Shown here in pieces: positions 32,951-40,684 of a stretch of 64,000 nt of DNA. The DNA comes from an uncultured Pelagibacteraceae bacterium. GTDB lineage: Bacteria; Pseudomonadota; Alphaproteobacteria; Pelagibacterales; Pelagibacteraceae. Under the pieces are notes generated by a model that had not been told where the DNA came from, ran no database searches, and worked only from the letters and a program-made list of their open reading frames with translations. Both the position numbers and the translations under genes were made by a program. Positions within the stretch are counted from its first letter, which is position 1. Every line of letters starts with the position of its first letter. Where the stretch lies: NCBI GenBank assembly GCA_902576765.1, contig CACGWH010000003.1:20209-84208 (forward strand), given 5' to 3'.

Positions 32951-34024
32951 ATGAAAATTGAAGGAAAAGATTATCGAACTATTTGGTTTGAAAATAATGT
33001 TGTAAAGATTATTGATCAAACAAAACTTCCTCACAGTTTTTTTATTAAAGATCTCAAAAATATAAGTGATGCAATTCATGCAATAAAAGTAATGGAAGTA
33101 AGAGGTGCTCCATTAATAGGAGCTACAGCTGCGTTTGGATTAGTTTTGTCTATTTTAGAGAACAATGACCAGTCTTTTTTAAAAAAGTCGGCAGAGGAAT
33201 TAATAAAATCAAGACCAACCGCAATTAATTTGAAGTGGGCAGTAGATAGGATGATGCAAAAACTTTCAGGGGTCAATAGTGATCAAATTTTAGACCTAGC
33301 AATTGACGAAGCAAAAAAAATTTGTGAGGAGGATGTAAAGTTTTGTGAAAGTATTGGATTAAATGGTCTAAAGATTATTGAGGAAATTTATAATAAAAAA
33401 AAAGATACCGTTAATATTCTTACTCATTGTAATGCAGGTTGGCTCGCAACTATAAACTGGGGTACAGCAACTTCTCCAATTTATCATGCACATAAAAAAG
33501 GAATTCCAGTTCATATTTGGGTAGATGAAACAAGACCAAGAAACCAAGGAGCTAATCTTACTTCTTATGAATTAAACGAAGAAGGGGTTAACAATACAGT
33601 TATAGCAGACAACACAGGGGGTATTTTGATGCAAAGGGGTCAAGTTGATGTGTGTATTGTTGGAACAGATAGAACTTTATCGAATGGGGATGTTTGTAAT
33701 AAAGTTGGGACCTATTTAAAAGCCTTAGCAGCATATGATAACAATATTCCATTTTATGTAGCGTTACCAAGTTCCACAATTGATTGGGATATTAAAAGTC
33801 ACAAAGATATTCCGATTGAGGAGAGAAATTCTGAGGAATTATCACATGTGGAAGGATTAGATGAAAAAGGAAATATTAAAAAAATTCTAATTTATCCAAA
33901 AAAAAGTAAATCTATGAACTTAGCATTTGATGTAACACCAGCTAAATATGTTACTGGTTTAATTACAGAAAAAGGTATTTGTGAAGCATCTGAAACTGGT
34001 TTAAAAACCTTATTTAATAAATAA
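32951..34024 (+). CDS. mtnA: Methylthioribose-1-phosphate isomerase
   Basis: The 357 residues have the eIF2B-alpha-like fold of MtnA. The two catalytic residues are at the canonical positions: Cys160 in LTHCNAGWLAT and Asp240 in VGTDR. MEVRGAPLIGATAAFG and WVDETRPRNQGANLT confirm the family. It isomerises 5-methylthioribose-1-phosphate to methylthioribulose-1-phosphate. No MtnB, MtnC, MtnD or MtnK-type gene is in the operon; instead a class II aldolase gene lies downstream, which points to the DHAP-shunt version of MTA salvage. Confidence 0.92.
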   Translation: MKIEGKDYRTIWFENNVVKIIDQTKLPHSFFIKDLKNISDAIHAIKVMEVRGAPLIGATAAFGLVLSILENNDQSFLKKSAEELIKSRPTAINLKWAVDRMMQKLSGVNSDQILDLAIDEAKKICEEDVKFCESIGLNGLKIIEEIYNKKKDTVNILTHCNAGWLATINWGTATSPIYHAHKKGIPVHIWVDETRPRNQGANLTSYELNEEGVNNTVIADNTGGILMQRGQVDVCIVGTDRTLSNGDVCNKVGTYLKALAAYDNNIPFYVALPSSTIDWDIKSHKDIPIEERNSEELSHVEGLDEKGNIKKILIYPKKSKSMNLAFDVTPAKYVTGLITEKGICEASETGLKTLFNK

Positions 34025-34034
34025 TTTCTTTAAA

Positions 34035-34268
34035 ATGAAAAAAATATTAATTATTTCATTCCTTATTATTTCTAATAAGGCGGAAGCGTATATTGGATTA
34101 GGGCCTCTAATACCCATTATAGGAAGTTCAATAGCATTCCTGTGGGGATTAATTATTATAGTTATTGGTTTATTTTCTTATCCTTTAATAAAATTTTATA
34201 AATTTATTAAGAATAAAAAAAAATCTAATTCAGATTTTGAAAATAAAAATGAAATCAAAGATAAATAA
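34035..34268 (+). CDS. Small membrane protein of unknown function
   Basis: The 77 residues include a signal-like or first membrane segment (ILIISFLIISNKAEA) and a second helix (IAFLWGLIIIVIGLFSYPLI), followed by a Lys/Asn-rich cytoplasmic tail. I do not recognise the family. It overlaps the sulfotransferase gene by 20 bp, so it belongs to the same operon and may help anchor or assemble one of its partners. Confidence 0.5.
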   Translation: MKKILIISFLIISNKAEAYIGLGPLIPIIGSSIAFLWGLIIIVIGLFSYPLIKFYKFIKNKKKSNSDFENKNEIKDK

Positions 34269-35301
34269 TTTTTTAGAATATCTACCTTTTTTAATAAATA
34301 AAAAATTAAGTTTTTTTCTTACTCAAATTGGAGAACTGGAAAATTTATTTTCTTATCATAAAAATTTTCAAATTAAAAAGCCAATATTTATTTGTGGCCT
34401 AGCAAGATCTGGAACAACTGCAGTTTTAAATTTATTGAATAATCATTCTGAAACCGGTTCTTTTGAAAATCAGGATTTGCCATTTATCAAAACATTATTT
34501 TTTTGGAATAAGATAAATTTTTTATTTTATAAAGGGTTAAAAAAAAAGAGCAGAATACATGGTGATGGTTTATTGGTTGATCAATATAGCCCTGAGTCTT
34601 TAGAAGAAATAATTTGGAAAGATTTTTTGGAAGAATATCATAATTCAGGTTTTTTTAATTTTTTAGATGAAAAATATAATAATAAAGAATTTGAAAATTA
34701 TTATACAAATCAAATAAAAAAAATTCTAAAAGTAAGAGGTAATAAAAAAAGATATCTAAGTAAAGGAAACTACAATATTTTTAGAATCAAATATATAAAA
34801 AAACTTTTTCCCGACTCAAAAATTATTATTTGTTTTAGAGATCCAGTGGAGACATCAATTTCATCTGCAAAAGTTCATCAAATTTTTTTAAATTTATCAA
34901 AAGAGAATCTGTATTTTGATAAAAGACTCAATATTATGTGTCATTACGAGTTTGGTAAATTTAGAAAAACTGTTGCTGAACATTATAAAAATTTAAATAA
35001 CGAAAATTTTGACGAACAAGAATACTATTACTTAAAACAGTGGCATAAGATTTATAATATGGTTTTAAATGAGTATAAAAATTTAGATGATGTTATTTTT
35101 ATTGATAATAAAACGTTTTTTGAAAATCCTATTTTAGCTAAAAAACTCTTAAATAAGCTTGAATTAGATGAAAATTTATTAACTAAAGAAATATCTTTTT
35201 CTAGAAAAACTAAATTTGATGATAGTAAAAAAAAAGATAGTGGTTTATATGAAATATATAATCATCTTAAATCTTTAGAGCAAAAAACACTTCTGGATTA
35301 A
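34249..35301 (+). CDS. PAPS-dependent sulfotransferase-family protein
   Basis: With the ATG at 34249 the protein has 350 residues. A TTG at 34237 would add four. KKPIFICGLARSGTTAVLNLL (about residues 44-64) is the 5'-phosphosulfate loop, and DSKIIICFRDPVETSISSAKVH (about residue 190) is the 3'-phosphate motif with the Arg/Ser pair. Such enzymes move sulfate from PAPS to carbohydrates or other alcohols; the acceptor is unknown. It is followed after 2 bp by an arylsulfotransferase-like gene, an unusual pairing of two sulfate-transfer chemistries. Confidence 0.75.
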   Translation: MKSKINNFLEYLPFLINKKLSFFLTQIGELENLFSYHKNFQIKKPIFICGLARSGTTAVLNLLNNHSETGSFENQDLPFIKTLFFWNKINFLFYKGLKKKSRIHGDGLLVDQYSPESLEEIIWKDFLEEYHNSGFFNFLDEKYNNKEFENYYTNQIKKILKVRGNKKRYLSKGNYNIFRIKYIKKLFPDSKIIICFRDPVETSISSAKVHQIFLNLSKENLYFDKRLNIMCHYEFGKFRKTVAEHYKNLNNENFDEQEYYYLKQWHKIYNMVLNEYKNLDDVIFIDNKTFFENPILAKKLLNKLELDENLLTKEISFSRKTKFDDSKKKDSGLYEIYNHLKSLEQKTLLD

Positions 35302-35303
35302 AT

Positions 35304-36671
35304 ATGTATAAATTTTTTTATTATTTGAATAAAATATCAATAATTCTTTTAATTTATTTATTAGGTTTTCTAACTTTCAAGTTTGATTTCGTTTCAAAAA
35401 ACTGGCTCAATAGTTCAATTAATTTATTTATTGAAGAATTAAGTGATAAACCAAAAAATTTTTTATTAAATGGACTTCGAAGTTTAAGTGAAGATAAAAA
35501 TAGTGAAGAGTTTCAATATTTTTTAAAAAAAAATGTTAAACCAGAAAAAAAAAATTCATTAAATAAAGATTTTAATAGTTTTATGCTTTTAAGTTTATCT
35601 AAAAATAATTTTAATGAGTCAAATTTTGGTTTGTATAGCAGTCCTACTAAAAAAGTACATTCTTGGAATTTTGAAAATACAATTAAACCTACAGTCTTGC
35701 TCAATATTTTTGAAGACGGCAAAGCTTTAATTTATAATGATGAATATATTTCTTTAATATCAAGTGACTCTAAAGAAATATGGAAAACCAAAAAAATAGT
35801 CCATCATTGGGGGTCAATTTTTCAAAATAAAATCTATATGCCAGGCCGTAAGTATGCAAATTACCCTGAAGATTTAGATGAGAACTCAAAAAAGATAAAA
35901 ATTGGTAAATGTAAAGTTGATAATGCTCTTGTTGATACAATTGTGATTATGGACGTATTGACAGGAAAAATTTTAGATGAAATTGAAGTATTGCCTATAA
36001 TCAGTAGCCATCCTTATTTATCAAAAAAATTAGGATACTCAAAAAAAATTTTTTCAAGATTAAAAACCAATAATGATCTTTTTGAGTCAATATTCTTAGG
36101 ACCAAGTTATTGTGATGATTTACTCCATTTAAATGACATAAAAATAATTACATCAGAAGATAAAAAGTTTTTTGATAATGCAAATGAAGGAGATTATCTT
36201 TTGTCTTTACATACAATCAATGCATTAGTTTTAATTGATAATAAAAGTTTGCAAATAAAATGGTATTTGAGAGATGAATTTAGAAGACAACATAGTCCAA
36301 ATATATCAAAAAATGGTATGTTATTAATTTTTGATAATGAAGGAAGTGATGAAAAATTTGGTGAGTCTAGGATTGTTCAGTTTGATTTAAAAAAAAATAA
36401 ATTCAATCCTGATTTTGATGGAAATGAGAATTTTTTCTTTGAGTCTGATATTAGAGGAAGAATACAGATTTTTAATGATCAAATCTATGTAACAAGTTCT
36501 CAACAAGGAGAAGTTTTTAAATTAAATTGCGTTAATGAAAATTTAAAAAGATGTGAACCGCAAATTTTATTTTCATCAAATACCGAAGGTAAATCAAATT
36601 CAATTTTTGTCGCAGATTTTTACAATAAAGATTTTTTTACTAAGGATTTTTTAACTAAGATAAATGAATAA
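35304..36671 (+). CDS. Membrane-anchored arylsulfotransferase (ASST)-like protein
   Basis: The 455-residue protein starts with one transmembrane helix (ISIILLIYLLGFLTF, about 12-26) and then a beta-propeller-like periplasmic domain. The C-terminal half has the ASST/arylsulfotran_2 pattern: DLLHLNDIKII, GDYLLSLHTINALVLID, SLQIKWYLRDEFRRQHSPNI and GMLLIFDNEGS. In ASST a His in this region is transiently sulfated, and QHSP is a candidate. The family includes true sulfotransferases and many uncharacterised proteins, so activity is not proven. Its stop overlaps the next start by one base (TAATG). Confidence 0.7.
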   Translation: MYKFFYYLNKISIILLIYLLGFLTFKFDFVSKNWLNSSINLFIEELSDKPKNFLLNGLRSLSEDKNSEEFQYFLKKNVKPEKKNSLNKDFNSFMLLSLSKNNFNESNFGLYSSPTKKVHSWNFENTIKPTVLLNIFEDGKALIYNDEYISLISSDSKEIWKTKKIVHHWGSIFQNKIYMPGRKYANYPEDLDENSKKIKIGKCKVDNALVDTIVIMDVLTGKILDEIEVLPIISSHPYLSKKLGYSKKIFSRLKTNNDLFESIFLGPSYCDDLLHLNDIKIITSEDKKFFDNANEGDYLLSLHTINALVLIDNKSLQIKWYLRDEFRRQHSPNISKNGMLLIFDNEGSDEKFGESRIVQFDLKKNKFNPDFDGNENFFFESDIRGRIQIFNDQIYVTSSQQGEVFKLNCVNENLKRCEPQILFSSNTEGKSNSIFVADFYNKDFFTKDFLTKINE

Positions 36672-37336
36672 TGAAAAATTTAAAAGAAAGACAAGAAGTA
36701 ATTGAATACTCAATAAAACTAAATACTACTAATTTATCTCCATTAAGATCAGGAAATATCTCAGTCAGAGGTATAGAGGATGGTATTGAGGGATTTTTTA
36801 TTACACCATCGGGGAAAAAATACGAATCACTTAAGCCAGAAGATATTGTCTTTTTATCTCTAACAGAGGAAAAAGACTTTTTATCTTGGTTTAACTCTGG
36901 AAAAAATCCTTCATCAGAATGGAGATTTCATCAGGATATTTATAAAAATAAGTGGGAGGCAAAAGCTATTGTTCATGCACATTCTCCCAACGCTTCAGCA
37001 GTTTCGACCCACGGCAAATCTATTCCTCCATTTCATTATATGATTGCTCTAGCAGGAGGTGAAGATATTAGATGTGCTGAGTATGCAACCTTTGGAACAC
37101 ATGAACTTTCAATGAATATTGTTAAAGCTTTAAAAGATAGAAAAGCATGCTTGATGTCAAACCACGGACAGGTTGCATTTGGTGATAATTTATCTAAAGC
37201 ATTTGAGCTTGCACAAGAAGTAGAAAATATTTGCCAACAATATGTTATTGCTTTAAAGATGGGAGAGCCAAAGAATCTTTCGTTTGCAGAAATGAAAAAA
37301 ATTTTGGAAAAAGTTAAAAATTATAAAAGTGGATAA
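36671..37336 (+). CDS. Class II aldolase, probable 5-methylthioribulose-1-phosphate aldolase
   Basis: The 221 residues form a zinc-dependent class II aldolase/adducin domain: GNISVRG and FITPSGKKYESL near the N-terminus, HAHSPNASAVS with the first two zinc His, and MSNHGQVAFG with the third. The enzyme could be fuculose-phosphate-aldolase-like or MtnB dehydratase, which share this fold. The operon has mtnP and mtnA but no visible mtnC/D. I therefore favour the DHAP-shunt aldolase that cuts methylthioribulose-1-phosphate to DHAP and methylthioacetaldehyde. Translational coupling with the ASST-like gene and a 5-bp gap to speDE tie it to the operon. Confidence 0.75.
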   Translation: MKNLKERQEVIEYSIKLNTTNLSPLRSGNISVRGIEDGIEGFFITPSGKKYESLKPEDIVFLSLTEEKDFLSWFNSGKNPSSEWRFHQDIYKNKWEAKAIVHAHSPNASAVSTHGKSIPPFHYMIALAGGEDIRCAEYATFGTHELSMNIVKALKDRKACLMSNHGQVAFGDNLSKAFELAQEVENICQQYVIALKMGEPKNLSFAEMKKILEKVKNYKSG

Positions 37337-37341
37337 TTTTT

Positions 37342-38382
37342 ATGATAAAAGTTGGGGAGCACATCACTTTAGATATTATTGGGACTGATAGAGAATATGA
37401 TCCCTCAGTATTTGAAAAAGTAATTAACGAAATTGCAAAAGCAGCTAATGTTACTATTTTAAATATATCAAAATATAAATTTGAACCTCAAGGTTTTACA
37501 ATTTTAGCTTTATTAGCTGAGAGCCATATAAGCTTTCATACCTTTCCTGAAAAAGGTATTATTAGTTTTGATTTTTTTACTTGTGGAAAGATTAGTCCAT
37601 CTGTTGCAATCGATATTGTTAAAAAAGAATTCAAACACAAAAGAATTGTCAGAAAGGAGTTTGACAGGGACACTAGAGCTCTTTATCATGATATTTATAG
37701 CTCACCAGGTTTACAAAAATCTTACGTAGTTAATGATGTTCTTGAAGATTTCAAATCTAAAGTAGGGCAACATATTGAAATTCTTGATTTAGAACAGTTT
37801 GGAAAATCACTATTTATTGATGGTGAAATTCAGGTAGCATCAACAGATGAACATCTTTACAGCTCAACTTTTGTTGGATCAGGATTAAAACTAAACAAAT
37901 CAAATGAAAGAGCAGCCATAATTGGTGGTGGAGATGGAGGGGTTGCGAGAGAGTGTATTTCAAAAAAATTCAATTTTATAGATTGGTATGAGCTTGATCC
38001 TGAAGTAGTAGAAGTTTGCAACAAACACTTAGGAGACATAGGTAAAAAAGCGACCGAAAAAAATTCTGTGAAATGTGTTTGGGGAGATGCATTTGAAAGT
38101 ATTAAATCTGTTAAAGAAGATACATATGATCATATATTTGTTGATTTAAACGATGATCAATTTTGTATTGATCTGGCAGCAAAGAATATGGATTCACTTG
38201 TAAGAATTTTAAAACCAAAAGGTGTAATTACTGCTCAAGTAGGTAGTCAAGACAAAAAACCCCATCAAGTTGAAAATTGGTTAAATGTTTTTCATCATCA
38301 TTTTGGAAATACTAAATTATCAAGGGTTTATATACCTAGTTTTGATTGTTCTTGGAATTTTTCGTCTTCAATAAATCATTAA
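37342..38382 (+). CDS. speDE: Fused S-adenosylmethionine decarboxylase-spermidine synthase
   Basis: Residues 1-~115 are a complete SpeD domain: MIKVGEHITLDIIG and LLAESHISFHTFPEKG, with self-cleavage expected between Glu60 and Ser61 to form the pyruvoyl group, then FDFFTCGKISP. Residues ~125-346 are an aminopropyltransferase: LFIDGEIQVASTDEHLYSS, the nucleotide loop IIGGGDGGVARE (GGGDGG at 195-200) and YELDPEVVEV. The fusion makes decarboxylated SAM and uses it on putrescine, releasing methylthioadenosine for MtnP at the front of the same operon. SpeD self-cleavage would free the first 60 residues as the small chain. It is the last gene of the operon. Confidence 0.88.
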   Translation: MIKVGEHITLDIIGTDREYDPSVFEKVINEIAKAANVTILNISKYKFEPQGFTILALLAESHISFHTFPEKGIISFDFFTCGKISPSVAIDIVKKEFKHKRIVRKEFDRDTRALYHDIYSSPGLQKSYVVNDVLEDFKSKVGQHIEILDLEQFGKSLFIDGEIQVASTDEHLYSSTFVGSGLKLNKSNERAAIIGGGDGGVARECISKKFNFIDWYELDPEVVEVCNKHLGDIGKKATEKNSVKCVWGDAFESIKSVKEDTYDHIFVDLNDDQFCIDLAAKNMDSLVRILKPKGVITAQVGSQDKKPHQVENWLNVFHHHFGNTKLSRVYIPSFDCSWNFSSSINH

Positions 38383-38440
38383 TTTTTTCTTTTTTATATC
38401 TTTAATCTGTGAAATACTATTTCTTTTATTAAAGGAGAGA

Positions 38441-39271
38441 ATGATGAATATATTTAAGAAAACTATATTTTCAGTTTTACTTTCTTTATTAGTAATGGGC
38501 AACGTTCATGCTGATAAGATTAGAATTGGAACTGAAGGAGCTTATCCTCCATGGAATTCAAAAGATGAGTCTGGTAAATTAATTGGATTTGAGGTTGAAT
38601 TAGCTTGGACACTTTGCAGATACATTGGAAAACAATGTACTATCGTTGAGCAAGACTGGGATGGAATGATACCAGCTTTAATCATGAGAAAGTTTGATGC
38701 AATCATGGCAGGAATGTCAATTACTGCTGAAAGACAAAAAGCTATTAGCTTTTCTCAAGGTTATGCAGATGAAGTTGCATCATTAGCAGTTATGAAAGGT
38801 TCTAGTCTAGAAGGTTTAGATACACCAGCTGGAATTAATTTGACAAAACCTAACGCTGCTGCAAAAAAAGCATTAAAAACTCTTACAGGTGCATTAGCTG
38901 GAAAAACAGTTTGTGTACAAACAGCTACAATTCATCAAAATTTTTTAGATTCAGGTGATGTTGGAAAAGTAAATGTAAGAACATACAAAACGCAAGATGA
39001 AGTTAACTTAGATTTAGCTTCAGGAAGATGTGATGCTGCACTAGCTGCTGCAGTTGCATTCAGTGACTATGCTGAAAAATCTGGTAAGCCAGTTGTGTTA
39101 ACTGGACCAACTTTTTCTGGTGGTGCGTTTGGAAATGGTGTTGGAGTTGGTATTAGAAAAGATGATACTGAACTTTTAAAAGCATTTAATAAAGCAATCG
39201 AAAAAGCAAGAAAGAACGGAGACATTAGTAGAATAGCTACTAAGTGGTTCGGTTTCGACGCTTCTATGTAA
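38441..39271 (+). CDS. Polar amino-acid ABC transporter substrate-binding protein
   Basis: The signal peptide TIFSVLLSLLVMGNVHA precedes a family-3 binding protein. IRIGTEGAYPPWNSKDESGKLIGFEVELA and MIPALIMRKFDAIMAGMSITAERQKAISFS are the signature blocks, and the pattern resembles lysine/arginine/ornithine and octopine/nopaline binding proteins. The ligand is probably a basic or polar amino acid or opine. A strong AAAGGAGAG precedes the ATG, and TTTAATCTGT lies 40 bp upstream as a likely -10 region. A 10-bp perfect stem-loop follows the stop codon. Confidence 0.85.
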   Translation: MMNIFKKTIFSVLLSLLVMGNVHADKIRIGTEGAYPPWNSKDESGKLIGFEVELAWTLCRYIGKQCTIVEQDWDGMIPALIMRKFDAIMAGMSITAERQKAISFSQGYADEVASLAVMKGSSLEGLDTPAGINLTKPNAAAKKALKTLTGALAGKTVCVQTATIHQNFLDSGDVGKVNVRTYKTQDEVNLDLASGRCDAALAAAVAFSDYAEKSGKPVVLTGPTFSGGAFGNGVGVGIRKDDTELLKAFNKAIEKARKNGDISRIATKWFGFDASM

Positions 39272-39283
39272 TTAAATTTTAGA

Positions 39284-39313
39284 TTTGGCGACTGTAACTT
39301 TATAGTCGCCAAA
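39284..39313 (+). promoter_or_regulatory. Stem-loop between binding-protein and permease genes
   Basis: TTTGGCGACT (39284-39293) pairs perfectly with AGTCGCCAAA (39304-39313) around a 10-nt loop. It starts 13 bp after the binding-protein stop and ends 4 bp before the permease ATG. There is no T-run after it, so RNA stabilisation/processing or a translation block on the permease is more likely than termination. Confidence 0.75.
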
Positions 39314-39317
39314 CTTT

Positions 39318-40010
39318 ATGGAACTTCTAGCATTTGGAGATACTGGTTGGGGTGATGAACTATTTCGTGCAACCCTAATGACAATAGCCGTATCAATCAC
39401 GGCGATGATAATCGGTTTTAGTTTTGCTGCAATTTTTACTCCATTAAAATTGTCTAAGTATAAGCCCTTAAACTTAATTGCGAATGTTTATACTACGGTA
39501 ATAAGAGGTGTTCCTGAATTGTTAGTTATTTATCTTTTCTTTTTCGGGGGTAGTGGTGCAATTATGTTTGTTGCTTCAATGTTTGGCTATAATGAGTATA
39601 TAGAGATAAATGCATTTGTAACTGGTTCGTTTGCTATTGGAATTATCTCAGGCGCTTATTCTACTGAAGTATTTAGAGGAGCAATTCAGTCTATTGATAA
39701 AGGACAATTCGAGGCAGCCAAAGTTTTAGGTTTTAGTAAATTTAAACAGTTTTATAAAATAATTCTTCCTCAAATGTTAAGACTTGCTATACCGAATTTG
39801 AGTAATGTTTGGCAAATTACACTAAAAGATACATCATTAATTTCTGTCACAGGTTTAGTAGAGATAATGAGACAATCTTATATTGCAGCTGGTTCGACAA
39901 GAGATCCTTTATTTTTCTATTCATTCGCCGCAGTTTTATATTTATTACTGACCTTTTTAAGTATGAAACTGATAAATAAATTAGAAATAAAGTATAGCAG
40001 AGGGTATTAA
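39318..40010 (+). CDS. Amino-acid ABC transporter permease, HisQ/ArtQ type
   Basis: The 230 residues have about five helices and the HisM-type permease pattern: TTVIRGVPELLVIYLFFFG and the EAA loop GQFEAAKVLGFSKFKQFYKIILPQM. It is the first of two permease genes, and its stop overlaps the next start (TAATG). Its ATG lies immediately after a strong stem-loop and has no visible Shine-Dalgarno, so translation is probably low compared with the binding protein. Confidence 0.87.
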   Translation: MELLAFGDTGWGDELFRATLMTIAVSITAMIIGFSFAAIFTPLKLSKYKPLNLIANVYTTVIRGVPELLVIYLFFFGGSGAIMFVASMFGYNEYIEINAFVTGSFAIGIISGAYSTEVFRGAIQSIDKGQFEAAKVLGFSKFKQFYKIILPQMLRLAIPNLSNVWQITLKDTSLISVTGLVEIMRQSYIAAGSTRDPLFFYSFAAVLYLLLTFLSMKLINKLEIKYSRGY

Positions 40011-40684
40011 TGGATTTTGAATTAATGATTAATAGTTTCCCAAAATTACTTGGGGCCACTGTAATTACCTTAAAACTTTTGTCTGTATCTTTGATTGTAG
40101 GGTTATTTATCGGACTTTTGTTTGCGATTCTTAGATTAAATAAAAATATTCTAATAAATAAATTTGCTTATGGATATTCGTATATATTTAGAGGTACCCC
40201 ACTTCTGGTGCAAATATTCATTATTTATTTTGGTTTAGGTCAAATAGAATATTTGAGATCCACTTTTTTATGGGTGATTTTGAAAGAACCTTATTGGTGT
40301 GCAATTATTGCTTTTGCATTAAATACTGGTGCTTATACGTCTGAAATTTTAAGATCAGCATTCCAAACTATCAAACCAGGAATAATTGAAGCTGGTAAAA
40401 GCTTAGGCATATCTAACAAAATTATCTTTTACAAAATTCAAATTCCAATAGCAATCAGACAGTCACTTCCGGCTTATGGAAATGAAATAATATTGATGAT
40501 GAAAGGAACTTCACTTGCAAGTACAGTCACATTGATGGATTTAACAGGTGTTGCAAAGTATATAATTTCTACAACTTTTAAACCAATCGAAGTTTTTATA
40601 GTTGCAGGAGGCATATATTTATTTATGACATTTATAATTCATAATGTGATTAAATTTTTAGAAAAAAAATACAGTTTTAATTAA
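40010..40684 (+). CDS. Amino-acid ABC transporter permease, HisM/ArtM type
   Basis: This 224-residue protein matches the second permease of polar amino-acid transporters: YIFRGTPLLVQIFIIYFGLGQIEY, the EAA loop GIIEAGKSLGISNKIIFYKIQIPIA and a late GTSLASTVTLMDLTG. It overlaps the convergent M24 gene by 4 bp, so the operon ends here. No ATP-binding subunit gene (HisP type) follows or precedes, which is unusual for this family. Confidence 0.87.
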   Translation: MDFELMINSFPKLLGATVITLKLLSVSLIVGLFIGLLFAILRLNKNILINKFAYGYSYIFRGTPLLVQIFIIYFGLGQIEYLRSTFLWVILKEPYWCAIIAFALNTGAYTSEILRSAFQTIKPGIIEAGKSLGISNKIIFYKIQIPIAIRQSLPAYGNEIILMMKGTSLASTVTLMDLTGVAKYIISTTFKPIEVFIVAGGIYLFMTFIIHNVIKFLEKKYSFN

